A stretch of DNA of 36,566 bases from Flavobacterium sp. UBA6195 (GCF_002422095.1 NZ_DITB01000087.1:1-36566); one strand, 5' to 3'; shown: positions 23,335 through 32,432, counted from the stretch's first letter. The notes: generated by a model from the letters alone, not told the origin. Made by a program: numbers and translations.

Positions 23335-24501
23335 ATGAACACACTATTTAATAATACAGAAGTTGCTTTTGCTTTAAAAAGTGACACCGAGTTAGAAAGA
23401 GCTTATTTTTTATTCAAATTAATCGATAGTCAGCCTCTAGTCAAAATTGGAACAGCAGTTACTAATTTTGCTTTAAAAGCTCATTTGCCAGTTGAAGGAT
23501 TGATCCGTTCTACTGTTTTTGATCACTTTTGTGGTGGTGTTAACGAGAATGATTGCCTTCGTGTAGTAGATAAAATGTATACAAAAGGAGTTTCTTCGGT
23601 TTTAGATTATTCAGTTGAAGGTAAGGAGGAAGAGGCACAATTTGATGCAGCTTTGAACATGACTTTAAAAACAATTGAATTTGCTAGAGAAAGAGAAGCG
23701 ATTCCGTTTGCAGTATTTAAACCAACTGGATTTGGACGTTTAGCACTATACGAAAAAATAGGAGATAAAGCTCATTTGACAGAAAACGAACAAAAAGAAT
23801 GGAATCGTGTAATCGAACGTTTTGATATTGCTTGTAAAACAGCATTTGAAAAAGATGTTTTATTATTGATTGATGCAGAAGAAAGTTGGATGCAAGATGC
23901 TGCAGATGCTATTGTAACCGATATGATGCGTAAATACAACAAACAAAAAGCAATTGTTTTTAATACATTGCAAATGTATCGTTGGGATCGATTAGATTAT
24001 TTAAAAAATCTTCACGAACAAGCAAAAGCAGAAGGATTTTACATTGGAATGAAATTGGTTCGTGGCGCTTATATGGAAAAAGAAAATGAAAGAGCAGCAG
24101 AGCGTGGACAAAAATCGCCAATTTGTGAATCTAAAGAAGCAACAGATATTAATTATGATACTACTGTAGCTTATATGGTTGAGCATATTGATAAAATGGT
24201 TGTTTTTGCAGGAACTCACAACGAAGAAAGTTCATACAAATTGATGCAATTGATGCAAGAAAAAGGAATTGCTAAAAATGATAAACGTATTTTCTTCGGA
24301 CAATTATTAGGAATGAGCGATAACATCAGTTTTAACTTAGCCGCAGAAGGATACAATGTTGCAAAATATTTGCCTTTTGGTCCAGTAAGAGATGTGATGC
24401 CTTATTTAATAAGAAGAGCAGAAGAAAACACTTCGGTAGCTGGTCAAACTAGTCGAGAACTAACGTTGATTAAGAAAGAAAAAGAGAGAAGAAAATTATG
24501 A
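23335..24501 (+). CDS. Proline dehydrogenase (monofunctional)
   Basis: This FAD enzyme oxidises proline to pyrroline-5-carboxylate, the first step in proline use. The 388-residue protein shows the TIM-barrel signatures VSSVLDYSVEGKE, IPFAVFKPTGFGR, FYIGMKLVRGAYMEKE (catalytic and flavin-binding Arg/Lys) and YLPFGPVRDVMPYLIRRAEENT with the substrate-binding RRxxE near the C-terminus. There is no P5C dehydrogenase or DNA-binding domain, so it is the monofunctional type usual in Bacteroidetes; the dehydrogenase partner is not in the window. The ATG at 23335 is chosen because the -7 box lies inside the longer frame. It ends at a strong terminator. Confidence 0.94.
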   Translation: MNTLFNNTEVAFALKSDTELERAYFLFKLIDSQPLVKIGTAVTNFALKAHLPVEGLIRSTVFDHFCGGVNENDCLRVVDKMYTKGVSSVLDYSVEGKEEEAQFDAALNMTLKTIEFAREREAIPFAVFKPTGFGRLALYEKIGDKAHLTENEQKEWNRVIERFDIACKTAFEKDVLLLIDAEESWMQDAADAIVTDMMRKYNKQKAIVFNTLQMYRWDRLDYLKNLHEQAKAEGFYIGMKLVRGAYMEKENERAAERGQKSPICESKEATDINYDTTVAYMVEHIDKMVVFAGTHNEESSYKLMQLMQEKGIAKNDKRIFFGQLLGMSDNISFNLAAEGYNVAKYLPFGPVRDVMPYLIRRAEENTSVAGQTSRELTLIKKEKERRKL

Positions 24502-24506
24502 ATGAT

Positions 24507-24534
24507 AAAATCCCGCTAATGCGGGATTTTTTTT
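24507..24534 (+). terminator. Terminator of the proline dehydrogenase gene
   Basis: A 10-bp stem AAAATCCCGC (24507-24516) / GCGGGATTTT (24521-24530) with loop TAAT and an eight-T run, 6 bp after the stop. Confidence 0.92.
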
Positions 24535-24564
24535 ATGGTTTGATATAAATATCAATAAAACAAA

Positions 24565-24588
24565 AAATCCTACAGAAATGTAGGATTT
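24565..24588 (-). terminator. Terminator of the tRNA-Val transcript
   Basis: AAATCCTACA (24565-24574) pairs with TGTAGGATTT (24579-24588); on the minus strand it is followed by a T run. It lies 6 bp after the tRNA 3' end. Confidence 0.85.
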
Positions 24589-24593
24589 AATTT

Positions 24594-24671
24594 TGGTGGG
24601 CGATGAGGGGTTCGAACCCCCGACCCCCTCGGTGTAAACGAGGTGCTCTGAACCAGCTGAGCTAATCGCCC
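24594..24671 (-). tRNA. tRNA-Val (anticodon UAC), CCA encoded
   Basis: Read on the minus strand all four stems form: acceptor GGGCGAT/ATCGCCC, D arm GCTCAGCTGGTTCAGAGC, anticodon stem CCTCG/CGAGG with loop TTTACAC (anticodon TAC), and T arm with TTCGAAC. The discriminator A and CCA are encoded; the total is 78 nt. It is a single-gene transcript with its own consensus promoter and a terminator. Confidence 0.97.
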
Positions 24672-24706
24672 CAATAAAGTGCTTTACTATTACAGTGTTG
24701 CGAGTG

Positions 24707-24736
24707 CAAATATACAAGGAATATTTGTTTCTGCAA
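24707..24736 (-). promoter_or_regulatory. Promoter of tRNA-Val
   Basis: Minus-strand TTG (24736-24734), 19 bp and TATATTTG (24714-24707), about 35 bp upstream of the mature tRNA 5' end. Confidence 0.75.
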
Positions 24737-24754
24737 GTGTTTAGTTAAAAAAAA

Positions 24755-25141
24755 TTACTTTTTTTCTATCTTTTCTAATAAGACTTTGTTGGTATAATTG
24801 ACCATTGTAATCGTAATCTCTTCATTTTTAGAAGTTCTACCTTCAATAACATAAATCTTACCTTTTCTATAAGCTTCATTACTTTTTGAAAAATCTACAT
24901 CACCATAGCGTAAACTTTGACGGATATCTTCTAAAGTAACCCATTTTGCATCTAACGATTGTTTTGCTAAAGAATCAATTTCTAATGATTTGCTTCTTAA
25001 ATCTTTTAAAACTCGGCAATTAGGCAAGTAACAAAACTCAACCCCTTTGTCATCGGCTTTAGCTTTTAAAAACCACATAACAAAAACTCCTCCTAAAAAT
25101 ATGCCAAATAAATAGTATGCTAAACGAAACTGAAACTTCAT
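24755..25141 (-). CDS. Small membrane-anchored protein (DUF4258-like)
   Basis: This 128-residue protein has one N-terminal membrane helix (about residues 8-25, YYLFGIFLGGVFVMWFL) and a soluble part with EFCYLPNCRVLKDLRSK, WVTLEDIRQSLRYGDVDFSKS and KIYVIEGRT. The pattern resembles flavobacterial proteins assigned to DUF4258, but I rate that assignment as tentative. Two cysteines (in FCYLPNC) are the only striking residues. It has its own -7 box 16 bp upstream, giving a very short leader. The function is unknown. Confidence 0.7.
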   Translation of the reverse strand: MKFQFRLAYYLFGIFLGGVFVMWFLKAKADDKGVEFCYLPNCRVLKDLRSKSLEIDSLAKQSLDAKWVTLEDIRQSLRYGDVDFSKSNEAYRKGKIYVIEGRTSKNEEITITMVNYTNKVLLEKIEKK

Positions 25142-25157
25142 AAATTATAATTTTGTG

Positions 25158-25165
25158 CAAATTTA
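25158..25165 (-). promoter_or_regulatory. -7 box of the small membrane protein gene
   Basis: Minus-strand TAAATTTG matches TAnnTTTG; the predicted start near 25152 is about 11 nt before the ATG at 25141. Confidence 0.55.
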
Positions 25166-25200
25166 GTTTAAATTACACACATAGTCCCTAGATTTTAACT

Positions 25201-26397
25201 TTAAAAAACAATCAAATTGATATCGCGATATTCTAAATTAAACCAATCTGCAATCGCTTTATTAGTTAATAAGCCGTGATAGCTGTAAATTCCGTTTTTC
25301 AAACCTCTATTGCAACGGATAGCACTTTCAATCCCACCATCATCTGCAATTTGTAATAAGAAAGGGGAAATAATATTACTAATAGACATAGATGCTGTTT
25401 TAGAATATCGAGAAGGAATATTCGGCACACAATAATGAATTACTCCATTTTTAATGAAAGTTGGTTTTTCATGTGTAGTGACCTCGGAAGTTTCAAAACA
25501 ACCACCCGTATCAATACTCACATCTACAATTACAGCCCCTTTTTTCATATGTTCGACCATAGTTTCTGTAACTACAACTGGAGCTCTGTTTTTTCCTTTC
25601 ATAGCGCCAATAGCAACATCACAACGTCTTAATGCTTTTAAAAGCGATTTTTCTTGAATGGTGGAAGTAAAAATTCTTTGATTTAAGGTGTTTTGTAAAC
25701 GACGTAATTTGGTAATCGAATTATCGAAGACTTTTACATGAGCACCTAATCCTAAAGCGGTTCTAGCGGCATATTCACCAACAGTTCCAGCGCCAATGAT
25801 GACAACTTTTGTTGGTGGAACTCCGGTGATATTTCCAAAAAGTAAACCTTTTCCGATGTTCTCACCAATCATTAATTCGGAAGCAACTAATATGGAAGCA
25901 GTTCCTGCAATTTCAGATAACGATTTTACTGCTGGATACGAACCATCTTCGTCTTTTATAAATTCAAATGCTAAAGCAGTAATTCTTTTAGCTGCTAAAG
26001 CTTCAAAATATTCTTTTTTCTGAGTTTTTAATTGAATAGCTGAAATCACAATCGTTTGCGTACTCATCATTTCAATTTCAGTAAGAGTAGGTGGCTCTAC
26101 TTTTAAAATCATGGGACAACCCAAAACTTTTTTGGTGTCTTGCGTAATTTCGGCACCTGCATCGCTGTATTCTTTGTCTGTATAACTTGAAGTTTCTCCA
26201 GCTCCTGATTCTAACATTACGCGATGTCCGTGCGAAACTAATGAAGAAACCGCATCTGGTGTTAAGCAAATTCTTCTTTCTTGATAGGATGTTTCTTTTG
26301 GAATTCCTATGAATAATTCGCTTTTATGACGCGCTACTTCAAGTTTTTCTTCTTGTGGAAGCAATTGTGAAGCAGAAAAAGGAGTGTATATCGACAT
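25201..26397 (-). CDS. ald: Alanine dehydrogenase
   Basis: Ald interconverts L-alanine and pyruvate plus ammonia with NAD. The 398-residue protein has an N-terminal extension of about 25 residues before the usual start IGIPKETSYQERRICLTPDAV (substrate-binding Arg), then GHRVMLESGAG, the NAD-binding glycine motif VVIIGAGTVGEYAA (GAGTVG at 202-207), GAVIVDVSIDTGGCFETS and HYCVPNIPSRYSKTAS. These are family landmarks; the related transhydrogenase alpha subunit is less likely because no beta subunit is present. It lies between the small membrane protein gene and the tsaE terminator and appears monocistronic. No consensus promoter is clear upstream. Confidence 0.93.
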   Translation of the reverse strand: MSIYTPFSASQLLPQEEKLEVARHKSELFIGIPKETSYQERRICLTPDAVSSLVSHGHRVMLESGAGETSSYTDKEYSDAGAEITQDTKKVLGCPMILKVEPPTLTEIEMMSTQTIVISAIQLKTQKKEYFEALAAKRITALAFEFIKDEDGSYPAVKSLSEIAGTASILVASELMIGENIGKGLLFGNITGVPPTKVVIIGAGTVGEYAARTALGLGAHVKVFDNSITKLRRLQNTLNQRIFTSTIQEKSLLKALRRCDVAIGAMKGKNRAPVVVTETMVEHMKKGAVIVDVSIDTGGCFETSEVTTHEKPTFIKNGVIHYCVPNIPSRYSKTASMSISNIISPFLLQIADDGGIESAIRCNRGLKNGIYSYHGLLTNKAIADWFNLEYRDINLIVF

Positions 26398-26460
26398 TAC
26401 TTTTGATTTTGAGGTTCTAAATTAGGAATAATTTTAGACTTGGGAAATAGATTCACAAAA

Positions 26461-26494
26461 AAAAGAGAATAGAAGTTGATTTTCTATTCTCTTA
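26461..26494 (-). terminator. Terminator of the porX-tsaE transcript
   Basis: A perfect 12-bp stem, AAGAGAATAGAA (26463-26474) with TTCTATTCTCTT (26482-26493), loop of 7 nt, followed on the minus strand by a T run. It lies 6 bp after the tsaE stop. Confidence 0.85.
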
Positions 26495-26499
26495 TGTAT

Positions 26500-26913
26500 T
26501 TAATTTTTGAGTGTTAGTTCACGTTTACCATTTGGTAAAATTTTAATGGAAATACTCGCATGGTCAATTGGAATTAAGTTTGGCGTTTTTTCTGGCCATT
26601 CAATAAAACACCAATTGTCAGAATAAAAATATTCGTCTAATCCCATATCATAACCTTCTTCTTCTGAATTTAAACGATATAAATCAAAGTGATACACCGT
26701 TTCGCCTTCAAAAGTTCTGTATTCGTTTACTAAAGAAAATGTTGGGCTACTTGAATTATCTTTTACGCCTAATTCTTTGACCAATTCTTTAATTAAAGTC
26801 GTTTTTCCAGCACCCATTTGCGCATGAAAAGTAATGATTTTCTTTAACGAAGGTGTAGCAAGAATCTGTTTTGCAATGGCATTTATTTCTTCTAAACTGT
26901 AAATTACGGTCAT
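26500..26913 (-). CDS. tsaE: tRNA threonylcarbamoyladenosine biosynthesis ATPase TsaE
   Basis: TsaE is the small ATPase that works with TsaB, TsaC and TsaD to make t6A37 in tRNAs reading ANN codons. The 137-residue protein has Walker A QMGAGKTTL (32-40), the SSPTFSLVNEY switch region, HFDLYRL and the C-terminal FIEWPEKTPNLIP. All conserved positions are present and the size is normal. It lies 48 bp after porX on the same strand and shares its terminator, so the two are probably co-transcribed. Confidence 0.96.
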   Translation of the reverse strand: MTVIYSLEEINAIAKQILATPSLKKIITFHAQMGAGKTTLIKELVKELGVKDNSSSPTFSLVNEYRTFEGETVYHFDLYRLNSEEEGYDMGLDEYFYSDNWCFIEWPEKTPNLIPIDHASISIKILPNGKRELTLKN

Positions 26914-26961
26914 ACTAAATTTTACTTTTACTGAACACTTTTGACTGAATACTGAACACTA

Positions 26962-28515
26962 TTACCTCGGCTCTAAAACTAAGAATGGAATCACCATTTC
27001 TTCTAACGAAATTCCACCGTGTTGATAGGTATTTCGGTAATAACTCACATAATGATTGTAGTTATTTACGTAAGCCAAAAATAAATCGTTTTTCGCAAAA
27101 ATAAAAGAGCTACTCATGTTTAGAGCTGGTAATCCAATTTTCTTCGGATCTTTCACAGCATAAACATCTTTGTCTTCATAAGTTAAACTTCTTCCTGTTT
27201 TATAGCGAAGATTCAAACTCGTATTTTTATCACCAATTACCTTTGACGGATTTTTACAATTAATAGTTCCGTGGTCAGTGGTTATAATTAATTTAAAACC
27301 AAGTTGTTGTGCTTGTTGAATCATATCCAAAAGTGGAGAATTCTTGAACCAACTTGCCGTTAAAGAACGATATGCTTTATCGTTTGAAGCCAATTCTTTC
27401 ACTACATCCATTTCGGTTTTAGCGTGCGATAACATATCTACGAAATTATAAACTATCGTAGTCAAATCGTTGTTTTTTAATGATTTGAAATTATCTGCTA
27501 ATTTTTTTCCCGAAGCAAAATTGGTAATCTTATAATATTCTTGTTTGATGTTTAATCCCAAACGTTTTAATTGTTCTGTTAAAAATTCGCCTTCGTACAG
27601 ATTTTTACCACCTTCATCAGGATCGTTTTTCCAATATTGTGGAAATTTCTTTTCCATTTCCAACGGAGTTAATCCCGAGAAAATAGCATTACGCGCATAT
27701 TGAGTTGCCGTTGGCAGAATAGAGAAGTAGCTCACTTCTTTTTCTAATTTGTAGTGATTGTTTACCACACTTTCAAACGCTTTCCATTGGTCGTAACGTA
27801 AGTTATCAATGACAACAAATAAAATGGGTTTGTCTTTTTTACGGATTTCAGGTGCAACTAATTCACCAAAAATTTCATGAGAAAGAATTGGTTTGTCTGC
27901 TTTTGGTTGGAACCAATCTTCGTAATTACGTTCGATGAATTTTCCAAATTGCACATTAGCTTCTATTTTTTGACTTTCTAAAATTTCTACCATGCTTTGG
28001 TCTTCTATGTTTTCCAACTCAAGTTCCCAAAACAACAGTTTTTTATACAATTCTACCCAATCTTCATAGGTACGAACCATAGCCATATCCATTGCAATTT
28101 TTCGAAATTCTTTCTGGTAATCCAAAGTTGTTTTTTCAGAAATTAAACGTGAATGGTCTAAATTTTTCTTTAAACTCAATAAAATCTGATTTGGATTTAC
28201 CGGTTTTATCAAATAATCGGCAATTTTAGAACCGATGGCTTCTTCCATGATGTATTCTTCTTCACTTTTGGTAATCATAATCACCGGAACCGAAGATTTC
28301 TTTTCTTTTAATTCAGATAAAGTTTCTAAACCGCTTAAACCTGGCATATTTTCGTCTAAGAAAACAATATCGAAATTATTTTCTTCGAACAAATCGATAG
28401 CGTCTTGTCCGTTATTGCAAGTGGTTACGTGATAATTTTTCTTTTCTAAAAACAAGATATGGGGTTTCAATAAATCAATTTCATCGTCTACCCAAAGTAT
28501 TTTTATCTGACTCAT
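26962..28515 (-). CDS. porX: PglZ-domain response regulator PorX
   Basis: PorX is the response regulator that controls the type IX secretion system in Bacteroidetes, partnered with the histidine kinase PorY. The 517 residues consist of a receiver domain (1-120; acidic pair DD at 10-11, phosphoacceptor Asp54 in VFLDENMPG, Lys104) with no DNA-binding domain, a helical linker, and a PglZ alkaline-phosphatase-like domain from about 215 (LFVVIDNLRYDQW; catalytic Thr271 in PTATQYARNA; TTDHGTIN; TYQHGGISLEEMVIPF). In P. gingivalis the PglZ domain hydrolyses oligonucleotides. porY is not in the window. It runs into tsaE and is divergent from the HD-domain gene. Confidence 0.96.
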   Translation of the reverse strand: MSQIKILWVDDEIDLLKPHILFLEKKNYHVTTCNNGQDAIDLFEENNFDIVFLDENMPGLSGLETLSELKEKKSSVPVIMITKSEEEYIMEEAIGSKIADYLIKPVNPNQILLSLKKNLDHSRLISEKTTLDYQKEFRKIAMDMAMVRTYEDWVELYKKLLFWELELENIEDQSMVEILESQKIEANVQFGKFIERNYEDWFQPKADKPILSHEIFGELVAPEIRKKDKPILFVVIDNLRYDQWKAFESVVNNHYKLEKEVSYFSILPTATQYARNAIFSGLTPLEMEKKFPQYWKNDPDEGGKNLYEGEFLTEQLKRLGLNIKQEYYKITNFASGKKLADNFKSLKNNDLTTIVYNFVDMLSHAKTEMDVVKELASNDKAYRSLTASWFKNSPLLDMIQQAQQLGFKLIITTDHGTINCKNPSKVIGDKNTSLNLRYKTGRSLTYEDKDVYAVKDPKKIGLPALNMSSSFIFAKNDLFLAYVNNYNHYVSYYRNTYQHGGISLEEMVIPFLVLEPR

Positions 28516-28620
28516 ATTTCTTAATTTGTGTGCAAGTTACTATTTATTAAACGAGGTTTGTATTAAATATTGTATAAAATTTTCAATACTTTTAAACGAT
28601 TTCATTTTGTAAAAAATCGC

Positions 28621-28628
28621 TACATTTG
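28621..28628 (+). promoter_or_regulatory. -7 box of the HD-domain protein gene
   Basis: TACATTTG matches the consensus; TTTC 17 bp upstream is a weak -33. The predicted start near 28634 is about 14 nt before the GTG start at 28648. Confidence 0.6.
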
Positions 28629-28647
28629 TTACTAAAATTATCAAATT

Positions 28648-29883
28648 GTGAGCCAAACCAACAAACTCAAAATATTTAACGATCCTATTTATGGTTTTAT
28701 TACCATTCCCAATAGTTTAATTTATGATTTAATTCAGCATCCTTACTTTCAACGTTTACGAAGAATTTCCCAAATGGGAATGTCGTATTTGGTGTATCCA
28801 GGAGCGCATCATACACGTTTTCATCATGCTTTAGGTTGTATGCACATCATGCAAAAAGCGGTTCAAACCTTGCAATTTAAAGGTGTTTCTATTTCGGAAG
28901 AAGAAGAAAATGCGCTGTATATTGCGATTTTGTTACACGATATTGGCCACGGTCCGTACAGTCACGCTATGGAACATAGTATTGTCGAAGAAGTGCATCA
29001 TGAAGAATTATCGCTCTTATTTATGGAACAATTAAATAAAGAATTTGATGGGAAATTATCACTTGCGATTCAAGTTTTTAAAGGCGAATATCATAGAAAA
29101 TTCATGTTGCAATTAATATCAAGTCAGTTGGATATGGATCGAATGGATTATCTAAAACGCGATAGTTTTTACAGCGGTGTAGCCGAAGGTAACATCAACA
29201 GCGAACGTTTAATCCAAATGATGAATGTTCAAAATGATTATTTGGTTATCGAAGAAAAAGGAATTTATTCGGTTGAAAAGTTTTTGGTGGCTAGAAGATT
29301 GATGTATTGGCAAGCGTATTTGCACAAAACTAGTGTTGTTGCGGAATTAATCTTGACCAAAATTTTAAAGCGTGCCAAAGAATTAACTCAAAAAGGAATT
29401 GTTTTGCCATGTAGCGAACCGTTGCAATTCTTTTTACAAAACAAAATTTCCTTGGCTGATTTCGATAAAAGTGTTTTAGATAAGTTTTCGTATTTAGATG
29501 ATTATGATGTTTTAGGTGCGATAAAAGTTTGGCAATTTCATGATGATTTTGTGTTACAATCACTTTGCCGAATGATACTTAATCGTGATTTACTAAAGAT
29601 TCAAATGAGTGATGATAAACCTAACAAAGAGAACTTGTTAGCTTTTAAAGATAAATATGTTTCAATTACTGGTATTTCTGATAAAGAAGCAGATTATTTT
29701 GTATTCAAAGGCAAGTTGAAAAATCAAGCCTACAGCAAGTCAAGTGAGCCTATCCGAATTTTGAAAAAGGATAAAACCATTGAAGATGTAGTGGAAGCAT
29801 CAGACCAATTGCATTTAAAAGCATTATCAAAACCCGTTACAAAATATTTTATTTGTTTTCCAAAAGTCTTGTTAGAACGTTAA
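28648..29883 (+). CDS. HD-domain phosphohydrolase (dGTPase/SAMHD1-like)
   Basis: This 411-residue protein has an HD metal-dependent phosphohydrolase domain: IFNDPIYGFITIP, FQRLRRISQMGMSYLVYPGAHHTRFHHALG with the first His, LLHDIGHGPYSHAME with the His-Asp pair at 97-98, and SSQLDMDRMDYLKRDSFYSG with the distal Asp. This order is that of the SAMHD1/dGTPase-like group, so a (d)NTP or nucleotide substrate is likely but not proven. The start appears to be GTG (GTGAGCCAAACC) 14 nt after the predicted transcript start; no ATG lies in a suitable position. The gene precedes lpxD, as in other flavobacteria. Confidence 0.88.
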   Translation: MSQTNKLKIFNDPIYGFITIPNSLIYDLIQHPYFQRLRRISQMGMSYLVYPGAHHTRFHHALGCMHIMQKAVQTLQFKGVSISEEEENALYIAILLHDIGHGPYSHAMEHSIVEEVHHEELSLLFMEQLNKEFDGKLSLAIQVFKGEYHRKFMLQLISSQLDMDRMDYLKRDSFYSGVAEGNINSERLIQMMNVQNDYLVIEEKGIYSVEKFLVARRLMYWQAYLHKTSVVAELILTKILKRAKELTQKGIVLPCSEPLQFFLQNKISLADFDKSVLDKFSYLDDYDVLGAIKVWQFHDDFVLQSLCRMILNRDLLKIQMSDDKPNKENLLAFKDKYVSITGISDKEADYFVFKGKLKNQAYSKSSEPIRILKKDKTIEDVVEASDQLHLKALSKPVTKYFICFPKVLLER

Positions 29884-29901
29884 CATTTTAATTAAATTTT
29901 A

Positions 29902-29909
29902 TATTTTTG
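29902..29909 (+). promoter_or_regulatory. -7 box of the lpxD operon
   Basis: TATTTTTG matches TAnnTTTG; the predicted start at about 29915 coincides with the ATG of a seven-codon ORF (MKWFHVV, stop at 29936-29938) in the leader. lpxD begins at 29961. Confidence 0.55.
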
Positions 29910-29960
29910 CCAAGATGAAGTGGTTTCATGTGGTCTGATTAAATCGAATAAATTAAATAA

Positions 29961-30974
29961 ATGAAGTTTACAGCAGCTCAAATAGCAGGAATTTTACAAG
30001 GCGAAGTGGTAGGTAATCCTGAAGCGGAAGTCTACAAATTGGCTAAAATAGAAGAAGGAACAGAAGGTTCTTTAACTTTTCTTGCTAATCCAAAATATAT
30101 TAATCATATTTATTCTACTCAAGCAACAGTTACAATTGTTAATAACACCTTTGAGCCTGAACAAGAAATTTCTACAACTCTTATAAAAGTTGAAGATGCA
30201 TATAAAGCGTTTTCTCAACTTTTAGAGTATTACAATCAAGTAAAATTGATGAAATCAGGAATTGAGCAACCTTCTGTTATTTCTGAAGGAGTTACTTATG
30301 GTTCAGATTTATATCTGGGTAGTTTTTGCTATATTGGTAAAAATGTAGTTATTGGCAACAATGTGAAAATTTATCCTAATAGTTTTATTGGTGATAATGT
30401 AATTATTGGTGATGGTTGCGTTTTCTTTGCAGGAGTAAGAATTTATTCAGAAACGGTAATTGGTAACAATTGTACAATTCATTCGGGAACTATTGTAGGT
30501 TCTGATGGATTTGGATTTGCACCTCAAGAAGACGGAACTTACAAAAAAGTACCACAAATAGGTAATGTTATCATAGAAGATGATGTAGAAATCGGAGCTT
30601 GTTCTACAATCGATAGAGCTACTTTAGGTTCAACAATAATAAGAAAAGGAGTCAAACTTGATAATCATATTCAAGTAGCTCATAATGTTGAAATTGGCGA
30701 AAATACAGTAATTGCTTCTCAAACAGGAATTGCGGGTTCTACAAAAATTGGCAAAAATTGTATGATTGGTGGTCAAGTAGGAATTGTTGGGCATATTACA
30801 ATTGGTAATAATGTTAAAATTCAAGCACAATCAGGAATAGGTAAAAGCTTAGGAGATGGTGAAGTAGTTCAAGGAAGCCCAGCCTTCAATTATGGTGATT
30901 TTGCTAAGTCTTTTGTTCATTTTAGAAATTTACCTAAAATTGTTGCAGATATCGAAAATTTAAAAAAACAATAA
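29961..30974 (+). CDS. lpxD: UDP-3-O-(3-hydroxyacyl)glucosamine N-acyltransferase
   Basis: LpxD adds the second 3-hydroxyacyl chain in lipid A synthesis. The 337-residue protein has the N-terminal uridine-binding domain (GSLTFLANPKYINHI) and a left-handed beta helix of hexapeptide repeats (IGNNVKIYPNSFIGDNVIIG and so on). It contains GSDGFGFAPQEDG, CSTIDRATLGSTII and the catalytic histidine in NHIQVAHNVEIG (His241, equivalent to E. coli His239), plus a C-terminal helix. It is the first gene of the cluster and is followed after 21 bp by lpxC/fabZ. A second, diverged homologue is at 33964. Confidence 0.95.
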   Translation: MKFTAAQIAGILQGEVVGNPEAEVYKLAKIEEGTEGSLTFLANPKYINHIYSTQATVTIVNNTFEPEQEISTTLIKVEDAYKAFSQLLEYYNQVKLMKSGIEQPSVISEGVTYGSDLYLGSFCYIGKNVVIGNNVKIYPNSFIGDNVIIGDGCVFFAGVRIYSETVIGNNCTIHSGTIVGSDGFGFAPQEDGTYKKVPQIGNVIIEDDVEIGACSTIDRATLGSTIIRKGVKLDNHIQVAHNVEIGENTVIASQTGIAGSTKIGKNCMIGGQVGIVGHITIGNNVKIQAQSGIGKSLGDGEVVQGSPAFNYGDFAKSFVHFRNLPKIVADIENLKKQ

Positions 30975-30995
30975 TCCAAAATAAATATTATAATC

Positions 30996-32384
30996 ATGGT
31001 TAAACAAAAAACCATCGCTAACGAAATTTCCCTAAAAGGTGTTGGACTTCATACTGGGCAAGAGGTTACTATGACATTAAAACCTGCGCCAGTTAATAAT
31101 GGTTTTACCTTTGTTAGGGTTGATTTAGAAGGTCAACCTATCATCGAAGCAGATGCTAATTATGTAGTGAATACACAACGTGGTACAAATCTTGAAAAAA
31201 GAGGCGTTATGATTCAAACACCTGAACATGTTTTGGCTGCTATTGTAGGTAGTGATTTAGATAATATTATTATTGAATTAAACGCATCTGAACTTCCTAT
31301 AATGGATGGTTCTTCAAAATATTTTGTAGAAGCTATTGAAAAAGCAGGTATTGTTGATCAAGATGCGGATAGAAAAGTATATGTAGTTAAGGAGGTTATT
31401 TCATATTTAGATGAAGCTACAGGTAGCGAAATTACGGTTATCCCATCAGAAGAATATTGCGTTACAACCATGGTTGATTTTGGTACTAAAGTGCTAGGTA
31501 CTCAAAATGCAACAATGAAAGGAATCAAAGATTTTAAATCGGAAATTGCAGATTGTAGAACATTTAGTTTTTTACACGAGTTAGAAGCTTTGTTGAATAA
31601 TGGGCTAATTAAAGGAGGAGATTTGAATAATGCTATTGTTTATGTGGACAAAGAGATTTCTACAGAAACAATGGAAAATTTGAAAAAAGCCTTTAATAAA
31701 GAAACTATTTCTGTTAAACCAAATGGAATTTTAGATAACTTAACGTTGCATTTTCCTAATGAAGCGGCTCGTCATAAGTTGTTAGATGTTGTAGGAGATT
31801 TATCATTAATCGGAACTCGTATTCAAGGAAAAGTAATTGCAAACAAACCTGGCCATTATGTAAACACCCAGTTTGCAAAAAAAATGGCTAAAATTATTAA
31901 AGCTGAAGAGCGAAATAATGTTCCTCAATATGACATTAACAAAGAACCCGTATTGGATATTCATGGAATCATGAATTTACTGCCTCATCGTCCACCATTT
32001 TTGTTGGTTGATAAAATTTTAGAATTGACAGATACTCATGTGGTAGGATTAAAAAATGTGACTATGAATGAAGATTTCTTTATAGGACATTTTCCAGGAG
32101 CACCTGTTATGCCAGGAGTATTACAAATTGAAGCAATGGCTCAAACGGGAGGAATTCTAATTTTGAGCTCAGTTTCAGATCCAGAAAATTACTTGACTTA
32201 TTTTATGAAAATCGATAATGTTAAGTTTAAAAATAAAGTACTACCAGGCGATACCTTATTCTTTAAATGTGATTTGTTATCACCAATCAGAAGAGGTATT
32301 TGTCATATGCAAGCGTATGCCTATGCAAATGGTAAATTAGTTTCAGAAGCCGAATTAATGGCGCAAATAGTTAAAGTGAAATAG
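30996..32384 (+). CDS. lpxC/fabZ: Bifunctional UDP-3-O-acyl-GlcNAc deacetylase / 3-hydroxyacyl-ACP dehydratase
   Basis: This 462-residue fusion joins the committed lipid A deacetylase to the fatty-acid dehydratase. LpxC occupies about 1-305: zinc ligands His78 (TPEHVLAA), His260 and Asp264 (EAARHKLLDVVGDL), and general acid His287 (KPGHYVNT). FabZ occupies about 318-462: DIHGIMNLLPHRPPFLLVD with active His331, HFPGAPVMPGVLQIEAMAQT with active Glu379. Both active sites are complete. The fusion is characteristic of Bacteroidetes and links use of 3-hydroxyacyl-ACP by lipid A and by fatty-acid synthesis in one polypeptide. Confidence 0.97.
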   Translation: MVKQKTIANEISLKGVGLHTGQEVTMTLKPAPVNNGFTFVRVDLEGQPIIEADANYVVNTQRGTNLEKRGVMIQTPEHVLAAIVGSDLDNIIIELNASELPIMDGSSKYFVEAIEKAGIVDQDADRKVYVVKEVISYLDEATGSEITVIPSEEYCVTTMVDFGTKVLGTQNATMKGIKDFKSEIADCRTFSFLHELEALLNNGLIKGGDLNNAIVYVDKEISTETMENLKKAFNKETISVKPNGILDNLTLHFPNEAARHKLLDVVGDLSLIGTRIQGKVIANKPGHYVNTQFAKKMAKIIKAEERNNVPQYDINKEPVLDIHGIMNLLPHRPPFLLVDKILELTDTHVVGLKNVTMNEDFFIGHFPGAPVMPGVLQIEAMAQTGGILILSSVSDPENYLTYFMKIDNVKFKNKVLPGDTLFFKCDLLSPIRRGICHMQAYAYANGKLVSEAELMAQIVKVK

Positions 32385-32432
32385 TAAAAACAAAGCAATT
32401 AGAATTTAGAATTAGTTAAAATTACATAAAAG

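Noticed and set aside
24496..24717. Minus-strand open frame across the tRNA-Val region
   Set aside because: It runs through a complete tRNA and two terminators and is a shadow.
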